Below are positions 24,246 through 37,019 of a DNA stretch of 64,000 bases, one piece after another. The stretch comes from Lepidostoma basale (lineage: Eukaryota > Arthropoda > Insecta > Trichoptera > Lepidostomatidae). Under the pieces are notes generated by a model. The model did no database searches. It worked only from the letters and a program-made list of their open reading frames with translations, and was not told the origin of the DNA. The DNA lies in NCBI GenBank assembly GCA_022606425.2, contig JAHDVF020000509.1:620001-684000 (forward strand). The letters are read 5' to 3'. Every line of letters starts with the position of its first letter. Within the stretch, counting starts at the first letter, position 1. Both the position numbers and the translations under genes were made by a program.

Positions 24246-25092
24246 AATTATTGATTATTTAAATATTTAGTTTTTGTGTTAGTTCCATTTTAACCACCCT
24301 ACGTATTTGAACGTACGTGATACGTTCATTGTGAATGTACCATTCTGCGCTATCCCGTATCACGTACGCGCTTGAGAAAAAGTAATGTACAAACTGTTAG
24401 GTATACGCGCGTGTGCCAACAACACACGAGTACAAGTCTTCATAAATATGATAGTTTTACAAGGGGCAAGCGAAGTGTGCGGCCGAGTATTTGCGGTTTC
24501 GTAATTTAAAAAAATAAAATAATATATGATTAAATTTCGTTAATAAACTGCTTTTTTGCACGTTTTTCGGAAAATAACCCAAAGGTAGGGCCGTTAAATA
24601 TAACTTATTAATCTGTTGACTAAAATATTGCCCGATATAGAATACTGATCCCCTGATTAGAAAGTGTTCAAACCCATGGAAAATGCGTGTAGACCGCACT
24701 CTTAATATTGTCTTTGAGACAGCGAATTGTTTTAGTATATATGGAATTAATTTTAATATGTATTTGCTCATGTGTATTAAATTTTAAGAAACATGATGAT
24801 AAGGTTATTTATTTAGAATCTGTTTCTTTATATTACCTTACGCAAGATTTACATAAATTTTATTTCAACGACATTGGAAAACATAAGTAGAAAAGTAAGA
24901 CATATAATTAGTAAGATACGTTTTAAAGAAATCTGGGTTTCATCTTGGGTATAAACAAACATTTTTTTCAATCTGCTTGATAAAACAGAATTACTAATGT
25001 AACTTGCTATTTTTCCGTATAAATAAATAGAAAGTTTGCCGAATTTTTATAACGAAATATTTTGTTTTTAACCATTATGTTCGTATGCTATG

Positions 25093-25776
25093 ATAACTAA
25101 CTAACTAACTAAGATGTGTGGCAAATCTGTATATGATAGAGTGACAAATAATAATAATAATAATAATATGCTAACTTTTAAAGCGCCGTTTTTGTGATGT
25201 AATCACCTCAAGGGCGCATTAAGACGTGTTTTAAATCTAAAATCTAAATGTGACCGCTTAAAAAACGATCGGTTTAAAAGTATAGTAGAACAAAGTATAA
25301 ATGTTTAAATTGGGTATGAAATATGAAAAAGATGGGTTTTCAATTTAGATCTAAAATCTGTCGGATCATTTATGCATCTAAAGTGTGAAGGGAGATTGTT
25401 CCAAGCTGATGGACCGGCTACCGCGAAATGCAAGTATAAGAAGTGGATGTGGTGCGAATGAAAGTGTAATGAACAAAATAAGGAAAGAGTTATTAAGATG
25501 GTTTGGACACATGGAAAGAATGAGTGAAGACAGAATGGTAAAGAAGGTATATGTAAACGGCGTGAACGGAGCTAGAAATAAAGGAAGGCCGAGGAAAACC
25601 TGGCACGATCAAATCAATCAAATATTGAATGTCGGTCACGTGAGGAGTCGGAGAAATCGACTTGCGTGCATGACAAGATGTATGAATGTAGAGGAAGCGA
25701 GAGAAGTATGTCAGGACAGAACAGTGTGGCGTTCCATTCTTTCGTACGGCGTGATGGTTAGTTATTTAGTTAGTTA
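25093..25776 (+). mobile_element. TTAG-tail LINE 3' fragment, interrupted by an L2-like LINE, with 10-bp target duplication
   Basis: GTATGCTATG occurs at 25083-25092 and again at 25777-25786, flanking the element exactly. The interior encodes MCGKSVYDRVTN and, after an insertion, SGCGANESVMNKIRKELLRW through RRNRLACMTRCMNVEEAREV and the TTAG tail. A (TAAC)n tract also sits at the 5' junction. Confidence 0.85.
25148..25421 (-). mobile_element. L2/CR1-like LINE 3' end nested in a TTAG-tail LINE
   Basis: This is the reverse complement of the 3' part of the copy at 10722-11690: FGDRAF-like end, the GGCGCTTTAAAAGTTAGCAT 3' UTR and an ATT microsatellite tail that appears here as (AAT)n at 25148. 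The host element resumes directly after it; AAAT at both junctions may be a short target duplication. Confidence 0.8.
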
Positions 25777-26205
25777 GTATGCTATGGTTGTATGTTTATT
25801 TTGTATAATTATTTTTAAAACGATGCGATGCTTAGATTGTTTTGATAGCTATTTTTCGATTTTTTATTTCCATTTTTCCCATCACTGGTCCCAGTTTCGG
25901 AATGAAGGGACTATCAATAAATATTCTACTTTCAGTGTATTGTGTTCTGAATTATTCATATGCATACGATAAATATGTTTATTTGTCAAAATGTTCCTAA
26001 ATAAATAGTGTTTTAAAAGGGTTGTTTTACAAGACGCGTATTCCGAATTCAAAATAGGAATAACATATGTGTTCTATTTAAATGTTAAGATGGCAGAACA
26101 TAATAGAGTTCTAAGGCCAACTCAGATACACGACAAAAAACGAAAATTAAAAAATAAATAAATAACTTTTCACTTAGTATAAACCACTTTATTTGAGTTA
26201 GTAGC

Positions 26206-26243
26206 GCCAATCGGTTTCACTTTGTTGCAAGTTTCCTCAGGGC
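26206..26243 (-). ncRNA. hammerhead-like motif, decayed
   Basis: On the - strand: stem I GCC/GGC, CTGAGGA, stem II ACTT/AAGT, GAAAC, CG, then ATT where the family has GTT. A + strand partner with CAGATGA is at about 26461-26497. Confidence 0.58.
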
Positions 26244-26539
26244 TTTACACAAATTAAGCTAAAATTAAATAAATTTTTCCTACAGTTCCATCTTAAATAT
26301 GTTTCCATTATCGCCTAATCACCCTCTAATTATTCCTATGTTTACCCCCTCCTCTTCCTTTTCGGCATATTATATTTAAGTAGTTTAATTATAAATACCA
26401 TTTTCTTTCTAATTTGAACCCCTCCTCTCTATTTAATTTTAGCTAAGTTTATGTATAATCCAGATGAAGGTGGCTTAAAAGTGAAACCTGTTTTTTTTAA
26501 ATACTATTATATTATATAATAACATCAAAGATATTAGAA

Positions 26540-26672
26540 TTTCTTTAACAATCTTCAATATGAGCAGAATATTGTTATGAGGAAGGAATTTTGTCCCAGG
26601 TTCGAACCCAAATCCCCTGGAATAGGAGCTAAGCGTTCTATCACCTAGAACCTAGACCACCAACCGGGTGAT
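26540..26672 (-). mobile_element. second tRNA-like SINE family, inverted copy
   Basis: The - strand reads GGTGGTCTAGGTTCTAGGTG, TTAGCTCCTATTCCAGGGGA, TTTGGGTTCGAACCTGGGAC and, further on, TTCTGCTCATATTGAAGATT, matching the copy at 59487. Confidence 0.68.
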
Positions 26673-26794
26673 GCTACTTACTCAAATAAAGTAGTTTATA
26701 CTAAGTGCATATGTGTTAAATTTTATTTTTAAAAATGTCAAACCACCAAGTAATGGCTTCGTATCAAAGTTTATGAATTTTATTTTCAGAATTA

Positions 26795-27132
26795 AATGTA
26801 TCTCAATAGAGACGAAGATGTAAATTATTTGGAAACAGAATATGGTAGTCGAGGCGTTTACAGGACTTATGACCTGTCATTGGTTGGGTTAAGCGATCAC
26901 TTTATGTTAACAACATTCCCCATTTCGCCCATCTTACGACACCACTTTTGACAAATTTTTGGAACTTGTATATATGCTATTATTTTTTAATAACTTCACA
27001 TTGTTTTACACTAGCGCCATCTGTAAAGATAATTTGTAAGCATTAAGCAGAAACCTGTATTAATACAATGTGCAAGGCTTTATAATACAATGTGTAAATA
27101 ATTTACATCTTCGTCTCTATTGAGATACAATT
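26795..27132. repeat. same palindromic repeat, intermediate copy
   Basis: It starts TGTATCTCAATAGAGACGAA and ends TCTATTGAGATACAATTT. It keeps one cattgGTTGGGTTAAGCG arm and the CTAGCGCCATCTGTAAAG segment. Confidence 0.8.
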
Positions 27133-27829
27133 TATCCTTAACCCGCAATGGGTAAAAATCCAGTATTTGTCTACAAGTATTTGTATACAAAAATAACACA
27201 TTTTATTTTCATTGGTTATTATTAGATATAACCCATATATGCTCAATCGGTTGATTCCTATAGAGCTAATGTTAGGTATTATTTGCTGGAATCGACAAAG
27301 GAGAGGTTACCGCATTTGCTTACCCCGCGTTCTCCGACGATAAAACAGTCTAAATAGTATTAATCTGATTGATCTTCCGATGCGGGTAGCGTAAATCATC
27401 TCAACTCGGCGGTCAAAGAGCGCCCACTATGAAACTTCCACCTTTGGATTAAGCCTGCCTTACATAGACGGCTGAGTATCAATATGCGAATCAGAGAACG
27501 GGCAATATGGCAGCATCTATCTTATGAAAAAGTTAAGGGCGGAATGTTTCTGATGGTCGGAACTTCTGAAAAACTTTCGAATCGTATCCTAGAGTTAGTT
27601 ATTCCCATTGAAAGCTTTATAAAAGTTACTTTCTTCGGTATGTAACGACTTACAAAGCTGTTTTCTAAATTAATTATATACTTCACCAACAATCATGCTT
27701 AGAAATTTTACTCATTTTAATCTTATGTCGTATCCCAGAAAAAAATTGTGTTTCTTATTTTATATTATATATTCCCTTTCAATTTGTGTTATGTTTTGAT
27801 AAAATATTATTAAATAAACATCTTTTTCT

Positions 27830-28850
27830 TCTTTTTCTGCTTTATTTAGGACTGTGTCCTGTTATTTTTCAGAGCCTCTTCCTGGGATGCAGATGTCCAA
27901 CTGTCTCGCCATATTTTAGGTGGTCTTCCTGCAAGACGATTTGCTGTTGGTACTTTATTTGCGGCTATATTTATCACTCTTTCAGAACATGTTCTTTCCA
28001 CATGATCTCTCCAGTAGCGTCTTCTCAGTCTTCCCCATCGCACGATATCTTCTACATTGCAGATCTTTCTTATTTTAGAATTTCTTATTCTGTCTCAGAG
28101 TGCTGTTCCCGCATCGGATCGGAGAGTCTTCATTTCTGTGGTTCTTAGGAGACTTTTTGTTCTGATGGTGTCAGCTCTCGTTTCTATTCCATATGTCATT
28201 ATAGGACGTACGCATGTCTTGTAGTTTCGAATTTTGTTCTCCTTTAGCATATTTTTTTTCCAAACAGCATTCGTCAAGCAGCCAGCCACAACGGCGGCCC
28301 TGTTTGTTAGTTCACTTTATTCTCCGTAGAGGTCACTGCTGCTTGATACATCGACACCTAAGTACTTTAAATGCATCACTTGTACTATTATTTTATTATC
28401 TCATGCAAGCTTGCATCGTACTGGTTGCCTTAATGTAACTATGCTCTTTGTCTTGTCTATGGAGATCATCCGGTATTGTCTATGAAAATATCTTCTTTTT
28501 ATTCCTTATTGTAGACCTATTTGGTATATTTTCCAGAGGGTTGGTCCTCCTGTGAGGTGGATTCCAATCTGTCCTTCTATCTATAAGGAGGTCTTCTGCG
28601 AGAACGAGTTCGGCGAGGTTGATTATGTTGTGCAATATAGGGGAGTCTAGTGAAGTCCATTCTTTGGACAGGGCTATACCAGACCCTCTTTTGCTGTCTA
28701 CTCCATCTTATAACATCCTCAACTTCACATGTCTCTTTAATTTTGGTGTTCCTAACGCGATCTCTCAGTGTCTTGCCTGATATCGTCCTCAGTATCTTCA
28801 TCTCGGAAGTCTTCAAAACTTGTTTAATCCCGACTATAAAACTTATTGTA
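27830..28850 (-). mobile_element. two LINE reverse-transcriptase C-terminal fragments in tandem
   Basis: The first covers 28330-27846 (YKTCVRPIMTYGIETRADTI, SLLRTTEMKTLRS, VRWGRLRRRYWRDHVER, LAGRPPKIWRDSWTS). The second covers about 28850-28490 (MKTSEMKILRTISGKTLRDR, CEVEDVIRWSRQQKRVW). Both are 3' parts of the same family as 35390-36440. Confidence 0.75.
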
Positions 28851-28869
28851 ATAATTTAATTTAATATTT

Positions 28870-29515
28870 AGCGCAGATATTTCGCTTGACTACATTGAGT
28901 CAGTATTGCATTTGAACGGCCGTAACGTCGAAAGGGTGGAAAAAATTAAATACCTCGGCAGCATACTAACGCAATCTCTTGACCCAGATATAGAGATAAA
29001 ATGCAGAATTGAGGCAGCAAGAGCTACGTTTAATAAAATGAAATCACTCTTCTGCAATGATAACATAAACTTGAATCTCTGCCAGAGAATGATCATGTGT
29101 GGTCTGTTTTATTGTATGGATGTGAAACGTGAACCTTGAAAGTCAACTCAATGAACAGACTGGAAACATTTGAAATGTGGCTCTAACACCGAACGCTCAG
29201 AATTCCCTGGACAGACAAGTCCCGAGGCAAGCTAGAGATGACAGGGAACTGTTATCAACTATCAAGGTTCGGAAGATTTCACATCTGGGTTATATACTGC
29301 GTGGGGAAAAGTAACACCTTCTCCAACTGATATTGGAGGGGAAAATTGAGGGACGCCGAGGGACCGGTAGGAGACAAATGTCCTGGCTGCGAAACGTGAG
29401 AGAGTAGACCGGCATCCGAAGTGTGGAGGAGCTGTTCTGAGTGGCGCAGGACAGGGACAGATTCGCCGAGGTGATCGCCAACGTTGGGGGGACCCGACAG
29501 GATACTTGAAGAAGA
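28870..29515 (+). mobile_element. LINE 3' part with AAG tail
   Basis: LNGRNVERVEKIKYLGSILT, IEAARATFNKMKSLFCND, then with frameshifts LGHILRG, RGPGRRQMSWLRNVREW and VAQDRDRFAEVIANVGG, and GAAGAAGAAGA. It is a non-LTR reverse transcriptase thumb and C-terminal region. Confidence 0.8.
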
Positions 29516-29769
29516 AGAAGATAAATATATCGGATGGTTGTCATCCATTACCGGTGTTATCATTACATAACGCTGCTTCGAACAATTTATATTGTTTGTT
29601 ATGTTAATTAAGATTTAGGTATTTTAATACTCAATATATGTAATTTGATAATACCGTAATACTGAATATACCGAATTTGTGAACACCCTAACGATACCTG
29701 CAAGAACAAAGAGATACCTGTCATATTTCTATTCACATTGTTCTCTACATATTTTCTTTAATGTTTTTT

Positions 29770-30200
29770 TTTCACTCTCTGCGTCGATTTGGATTCGATT
29801 CGCATGGATGTGAGACTTGAAAATCTACCGCGGAAGATATTGGAAAACTCCAGGTGTTTATAAATAGGTGCCTTTGCTCAATATTCAATATCCATTGCCC
29901 CCAAACCGTGTCAAATGCCGTTTTCTGTGACATGGCAGGCGAAAGGCCAATTAGAGAACAAGTCGCTAGACGCAAATGGCAGTGGATCGGTCACACTCTG
30001 AGATGGAACCCAGCCTGAATCGCTCAGGGCGCACTAGACTAGAGCGAGGCAGACCTAGAGCCACCTGGAGAAGAGCCCTGCAGGACGAAGTTAAGGCAGC
30101 AGGCATCACTTGGGATGATGTTAGGCATCAGGCATACGATAGAGTCGGGTGGAGAATGTTTCTTGAGGCCCTATGCACCACAGAGGTGTAACAGGACAAA
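29770..30200 (+). mobile_element. LINE C-terminal fragment
   Basis: With frameshifts it reads ERPIREQVARRKWQWIGHTL, RGRPRATWRRALQDEVKAAG and RVGWRMFLEALCTTEV stop, the module that closes many RTE/jockey-like LINE ORFs. Sequence antisense to part of it is at about 45900-46060. Confidence 0.78.
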
Positions 30201-30239
30201 AGGAAGAAAAAGAACACGTAAATAAGCCTGTAGTCATCT

Positions 30240-30640
30240 CAGAATGAAGATCAGCAGAAAAGTAAGGTTCTATAAGATTAGTGTGCGACTGATCATGATA
30301 AAAATATCAAAAATGAAGACACTCGGGATCATATCTGGCAAGACACTACGTGACAAAATATGGTAATCAAGAATAAGATAAATATGTGAGGTCGAAGATG
30401 TCGTTGGGTGGGAGAGGCAAAGAAGAGGATATTGGTATACCATACACATGTGAATCCGTCCAGACTAATTTTCATTGTGTTACACGGCCCACTCCAAAGA
30501 AGACGAGCTTCTGGGCAGTCTATCAAAATTATTGATGAACACGATTTCGCAGAAGGGCAACTCCTATTAAGAAACAGACCACAAGGCCTACACTTAGAAG
30601 AGAAGAAGTGTCATATTTTACCATCCTAATAATATAACTA
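30240..30640 (+). mobile_element. decayed LINE fragment
   Basis: KMKTLGIISGKTLRDKIW and VEDVVGWERQRRGYWYTIHM resemble the frames at 28577-28816, with many stops. Confidence 0.55.
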
Positions 30641-30689
30641 TAGTATTATATATACTCCTAATTTATTGTTTTTTGAACAATGATGTAAA

Positions 30690-30917
30690 ACTAAACTACC
30701 TAACTAACTAACCATCACGCCGTCTCCCCAGAGGGGTAAGCAGAAAGAATGGAACGCCACAATGTTCTGTCCTGATATACTTCTCTAGATTCCTCTACAT
30801 TCATACATCTTGTCTTGCACGCACGTCGATTTCTCCGACTCCTCACGTGACCGATATTCAATATTTGATTGATTTGATCCTACCATGTTTTCCTCGGTCT
30901 TCTTCTATTTTTAGCTC
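30690..30917 (-). mobile_element. TTAG-tail LINE 3' end
   Basis: On the + strand CTAACTAACTAACC is followed by ATCACGCCGTCTCCCC and the reverse complement of the C-terminal codons (ACGTCGATTTCTCCGACTCC). Only about 225 bp remain. Confidence 0.78.
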
Positions 30918-31079
30918 CGTTAAAATTAATCCTTGAATTATTATTAATATTAGTTTTATTATTATTCAGAAGAACATGGCAGCAAGCTGCAGAAACTGGT
31001 CGAATCTAAAGAACGTGTAATAAAATGAAATATACATTATTATGGTAGTATTTTTTGTTCATTATTCTTAATGGATTTG

Positions 31080-32140
31080 CATTAAAACATCCAAACATAA
31101 TTAGCCATCCACAACTTTTATTAAGTAATGGACCTAATTACAGAACCGTCGCGTCGTTAAGAGGCTAACGACATTATTAATTTCATTAAGTATATTGATT
31201 ATTCATGATACAAGTATTTATATTATCCGACTTTGCATGTAGGCGAAATTCGTTCCCGTCGAAATGATCAAAGGCTCTGCTAAAACAAAGGGACATTATA
31301 TTAAATTAGTGATTAGGCGCGTTCTACAAAATAATGGCGAACCGTTCTTCGAAACGGTAAATATTTTCTTTTGTCCTAAATATGGCATATTTTCCTATTT
31401 GTTTCTTGTTTATGGTTATCCCCTTTATAGCGGGACGTAAAAATATCTTGATAATCCTCGCTTAGGCTAGTCTCCTAAATCATCCACTTATTCTCTGCCC
31501 TTCTAAGAGTCTTTACTTTTTTTCAAAATTATACCTACACCCTACAACACTGTTGCCACAAACCTTTTATTTTTAAGAAAGCGCGCAACAGATATATTTA
31601 TTATCTTCTCACTTATTCTTAGCACAAATAGTCAGATATAATACTTATATTTTCAATTAACAGAACTCGTTAAAAAAACGTTTCAAACGACCAAAAAATA
31701 ATAATATTGTGTCATCGGAAAATAATTTCTTATCACGAACATCAACGTTAATCTGTTTTCAATTTTCGATTGAATTGTAAAACATATAATATATTAGTTT
31801 TATTACATACAAATATATTACTTTTTACTTTTGATTATTATGTGGTCGGTTATTAGTAGCAAGGATATGCCTCCACGTGAAGTGTTACTGAAACTATCAC
31901 ACCAGGTACCCTTGGAAACAATACAAAGTCGACCTCCATCAATCAAAATAGCAATAGAAAGAGATACGATAAGGAACTATCAATGATAAACCCAAAAATT
32001 CATAAAACTTACATTTGACGAAAAAGAAGAGGAAATGATTCAAACAAAATCTTACATCAGTATTATACCGTTGTGGAAATCCATCTAGAATTTTATATTT
32101 TATATCATTAAACATTGTAGTTCATATACTCTTTTATTAT
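31080..32140. other. single-copy-looking intronic sequence
   Basis: Nothing coding or repeated is recognised. Confidence 0.4.
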
Positions 32141-32149
32141 TAAACTTTT

Positions 32150-33800
32150 TTCTATAGACCTATGTGGTATGTCCTCCAGAGGATTGCTCTTCCTCTGAGG
32201 TGGATTCCCAACTATCCTTCCATAATTTAATAAGTCTTCCGCGACAACAAATCCCGTGAGGCTGGTTAATTAGTGTAATGTCCTTTTTTCCTGATTTATG
32301 TATTTTTCATTAAATTGTGCTATTGTCATATTATACCTGATATGTACATTTTTTCTCTATCTTGGATTTTCTTCTCATATATTTTCCCTGATTCATTTAT
32401 ATGTTTCTTAATCATTATTTTACATGAATTGTGAATATCTTCTTTATCTAATGTTAAAGTCTTATTTTACTAGATTTAAGTATTTTTTTAAAGTCTTATG
32501 CGTAAATTATTAAAATATAACAATTTACTCTAAAAATATATATTTATACATTAAGTTTAATTCCACTTAGGTTCATGGCTTCGATCGGTTTCGGCAGCTC
32601 GCTGCCATTTTTGAAGAATTTATCACTGGTCGGTTTTTGAAGAATGAAAATAACAGCAAGCTGCTGAAACCGGTCAAAGCCATGAACCCAAGTGGAACTA
32701 AATTTATAATATAAAAGGAGTTTTAATTATTTTTTATTTATTTCCATATTCACAATGAACTTCTACCAAGAAATTTCAAATCACAATATTATTTGTGCGA
32801 TTATCTTATTTTTGATTTGATGCTATCGGTGACCGTTTCTAACAAGGGGTAGTGCATTGCACTGCCAGTATTGCAAACTAAATATGCACAGCTAGTCAAA
32901 GTATATAATCTAATATAATACTTATTACTCGTAGTATATAATCTAACATAATACTTAGTGCACAGAGGTCCATGGAAAGACAGATACTTGGTGTGAGCTT
33001 GCGTGACCGCGTAAGAAATTAAGAAATCAGACGCCGCACCAGGACTGCTGACGTCATGGACCGAGTGGCAAAATTGAAATGGCAATGGGCTGGACACTTG
33101 GCTAGACAGGGTGGCAACAGATGGACACCAAGGATACTCAGTTAGAGACCATGGGAAAATCGGCGAAGTGTTGGAAGGCCACCGATGAGATGGACCGATG
33201 ATATTATCAAAAGGGTTGGAAAATCTTGGATACAAAGGGGGCAGCATAGAGACGAGTGGAAGAAATTGGAAGAGGCCTATATCCAGCATTGAAGGGAAGA
33301 AGGCTAGCAAAGAAGAAGAAGAAGAATACTAATTACTATCATAAATTAGATGCTTTGTTTGTGTACCAACAAAAATTAAGTAAAAAATATATGGAGGAGT
33401 CTGGTGTTATCCATTATATGGACATGACCTTACAATTCCCTCTTTTGCTGTCTACTCCATCGTACGATAACCTCAACCTCACACTTGCATATTATTATGG
33501 TGCTCCTCACACGATCTTTTTGAGTTATTCCTGTTATCGTCATCATAATTTTTTAGTCCTAAATGTGTATATGCCATATATCATTTTATATATTACGTAA
33601 TTATATTAATTATCTATATTTCTTCTCGGTGCTACATTCCAATATGGGATTTGGCCTGCTTTTCCATTCTCCAGGTCTTTCCAGTTTCTTCCAATCGTTG
33701 GTCCTTATGTTTTTACCTAGATCGCTGTTCATAGGGAAGTCCGAGTTCCGAGACAATTGTTTTATTGTTCGAAATCATATATTATTTTAGCATGCAGGGT
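32150..33800. mobile_element. cluster of decayed LINE fragments plus a PLE foldback
   Basis: About 32150-32290, 33400-33560 and 33640-33830 are - strand LINE fragments of the family at 28490-28850. 32940-33330 is a + strand LINE end (ILGVSLRDRVRN, KLKWQWAGHLARQGGNRW, VGRPPMRWTDDI, DEWKKLEEAY) with AAG tail. 32550-32770 is a PLE-type inverted repeat (CTGCCGAAACCGATCG on the - strand). Confidence 0.65.
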
Positions 33801-33995
33801 AATAAGTCTTGCGATGAACACTCTTCCTGTATCCTTTCTTGGGACCAGCAGCAGCGCAGAGTGTAGAGTATAAAACGAATGTGGACACAAAAACACATCT
33901 AATAAGTAATGTTGATTTTTCGCCTATCAAATAGAATTATAATAAGAATTAGATAATTGAATTTCTACAAATAAATTGATAACTACTTATTTTGT

Positions 33996-34753
33996 AATTT
34001 GTATCTCAATAGAGACGAAGATGCAAATTGGAAACTGAATATGGTGATCGAGGTGTTTACAGGACTTATGACCTGTCATTGGTTGGGTTTAGCGCACGCT
34101 TAATGTAATACAACATTCCCCATTCCACCTTTTCTTATTACCACCATGTCTGACAATTTTTTTCAAGTTGTATATATGTTAATCTGTAACACATCACTTC
34201 ACATGGTAGTTTCAATCTACACACTAGCGCCATCTATGAAAATTGGATTTTAAGCATTAAGCAGAAGATCTTATTAACGCAATGTGAAAGGCTACCGCCA
34301 TCGTTTTGCAAGAAAACGCCTGCAGATGACACTCCAATTTATATGCTAACTTGGACCAGTTTTTGTTTTTTAAAACATTTTGAATGTATACAAATACTTG
34401 TAGACGTTATCTAGTAATATGTTATGTAGGCGTTATCTAGCAATACGTCAATGTCGGTAGCCTTTAACATTGCGTTATTAAAAAGATCTTCTGCTTAATG
34501 CTTAAATCCAATCTCCATAGATGGCGCTAGTGTGTATATTGAAACTAACATGTGAAGTTTGGTGTTACATATTAACATATATACAACTTCCAAAAAATTT
34601 ACAGACATAGTGGCGTAAGAAGGGTGGAATGGGGAATGTTGTATTACATAAAGCGTGCGCTTAACCCAACCAATGACAGGTCATAAGTCCTGTAAACACC
34701 TCGATCACCATATTGTGTTTCCAATTTGCATCTTCGTCTCGATTGAGCTACGA
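33996..34753. repeat. long palindromic repeat (TATCTCAATAGAGACGAAG ends), longest copy
   Basis: The left end GTATCTCAATAGAGACGAAG is inverted at the right end (CTTCGTCTCGATTGAGCTAC). Nearly the whole 758 bp is self-complementary, including the cores GACCTGTCATTGGTTGGGTT and AGCATTAAGCAGAAGATCTT. No coding frame is present. Confidence 0.82.
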
Positions 34754-35389
34754 TTAATCCTTATAAATACTTGTTTTATTATTTAATCATCTGGTAATTT
34801 AATATTAAAATATAATCAAATATTCACATCAGTTTTCTTCTGGACCTTTTTATTATAATGTAGTTCAATTGTGATACAATAACGAGTATTAAGATAGCTA
34901 ATAATATCATATGTGTTTTCATGTTTGTATTAATGTAATTAAATTAAATTTTACCGCTGTCCCCAGGACATAAAACGTAATCAACTTATATACTCGCATA
35001 GTCGTGTGTGCTGTTGACATCAACGAAATAATATTAATCCCCACAAATACGAGAATCTGTTATTTTAAATGCCTTTCTGATACGAAAATAATGAAAAGGT
35101 GTCTTCTAAAGCTATTCGGCTAGAAAGAGGCTTTGCAGCACGAATATAACGCCCTTGTACTGGACTGTAGTCTCCAAGGTCTAAAGAGCCGTCGCAAACT
35201 TTTGGTAGAAGATATTACGCTCAGAAACATTTATGTTTTCAAACAAGCTTTTCAGATTATCGTACATATCTATCGTACACGATTATCGTACGTCTGCTGT
35301 TCCACTATCAATGATATCTGTATAACAAACTAAATAAATAAATAAAACTTTTATCTGTAAAATAAATAAATATACGTTTTGTCGATTTG

Positions 35390-36440
35390 ATTAAGGTATT
35401 TGACAGGGTGTTGCTAAGGGATATTGTAAGAATAACAAGAAGGAGGAATATTCAATACGTTCATAAAGACTGCCCAAGATCTCTATACCAATTGCAAAAT
35501 ATAAAATTAAGATTGACAATGAACTGCCTAGGGAAATTCCTGCAAGCAATAGTATAAGACAGGGAGATAGTTTGAGCCTCTTTCTGTTCAATCTTATTAT
35601 GGACGAAATCATAGAAGAGGTAGCTGGCGTGGGACTAGGTTAAAAAATGGGCAGTAAAACTGTGAACGTCATTTGCTATGCAAACGATGCCGCATGTATA
35701 GCTGAGTCTGAAGATGACTTGCAAAGAATGTGGTAAAAATTCCACACAGTATCACATAGCCTAAAAATGGCTATATCAGTCAGCAAAACAAAAAGTCTTA
35801 CTATATTTAGAAAACCTACAAGATGTAAGCTGACTGTTGATGACATGCCATTGGAGCAAGTAATGAGTTTCAGATATTTGGGAGAAGAGATCTGCAGCCA
35901 TAATGACATTTATACTGAAATACGAGAACAAGTCAGTAAAGCCACTTCCGTGTCAAGGTGTCTAAAGAATCTGGTCTGGACTAGCAAGCACATTCTAATC
36001 GACAGAAGGGTCAGAATTTATAAGACATGCATGGGACCTATCATGACGTATGCTGTAGAGACGCGGACCGACACTGTACAAATCAAGAGTCTACTAAGAA
36101 CATCTGAGATGAAGGTAGTTGATCAATCCTAGATCCATTCCTAGAAAAACTCTCCGATATCATGTCCATGACGCATGTCCGTGTCCGTGACATAAGGAAA
36201 ACTTACGAAAAAGAGGATATCGTTCGGTGGAGTAGATCCAGAAGAAGATACTGGAGGGATCATATAGCCCGAATGGATAGTGACAGACTCGCATATACAG
36301 CTGCTTATTAAATCCCATCCGGACATCGCCTACCTGGAAGATCGCCTAAGAGATGGAGGGACAGCTGGACCTCACAATCCCACGAGACATGATTGCTGTG
36401 TCACAGATCGTCAGATCTATTAAAAGAAGGAGAAGAAGAA
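35390..36440 (+). mobile_element. RTE-like LINE reverse transcriptase, frameshifted
   Basis: The catalytic core is visible: GIRQGDSLSLFLFNLIMDEI, then VICYANDAACIAESEDDLQR (the YADD motif decayed to YAND). VSKTKSLTIFRKPTRCKL and FRYLGEEICSHNDIYTEI follow, then the thumb RVRIYKTCMGPIMTYAVETR. Frame breaks make it inactive. It ends near an AAG tail at 36420. Confidence 0.82.
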
Positions 36441-37019
36441 AAAGTTTTTATTTAGACAGCGACTGTTTTCGCTAGGCTGGCTGGCATCGACAGACAGTTT
36501 AATTGACACACGACAGTCTGTTAATGCCTGCCAGCCTGGTGAAACCTGTCGATGTCGAAATAACGACAAAGGTGAATATAGTTATTAAAAACATCGTTTT
36601 ATTAAATACGTAAATAGTTACGTGTAACGGTACGTTGAAACAATTACATTAATGATAAAAATAAGGGATTTACAAATATTATTTTTTGCACTTCTGAAAG
36701 AGTATAAAAAAATCTCACTAATATTATTTTCATCGTAGAAATATTTCATTACTAATGTTAGCAGTGTTATGCGAATAAAAGAGTTTTATGTAAATATTAA
36801 TGACACCGAGAAAAACTGTCAAGAACGTCAAATGATAACAATAACATAGGAAATTTAGTTTTCCACCAACACTTAAATATCGTGAAATGTGAAACGTGTA
36901 AGAAAATTTATACTATTATTGATCGCTGTTTGAATAGCTTAGTTTGAATATAACACAAATATTCCGCACATTCATTTATACTCTAAACTCCGCCAGCGAC
37001 AAGAAAATAGTTGTCTGTG

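Noticed and set aside
32801..33310. 169-codon open frame on the - strand
   Set aside because: It is antisense to the LINE end at 32940-33330 on the + strand, which carries the recognisable motifs.
36455..36560. Hammerhead motif at GGTGAAACCTGTCGATGTCG
   Set aside because: GAAAC-CT-GTC is present and CGACA/TGTCG could form part of stem I, but the core reads CTGTTAA. It is kept as a decayed PLE repeat, not called as a ribozyme.
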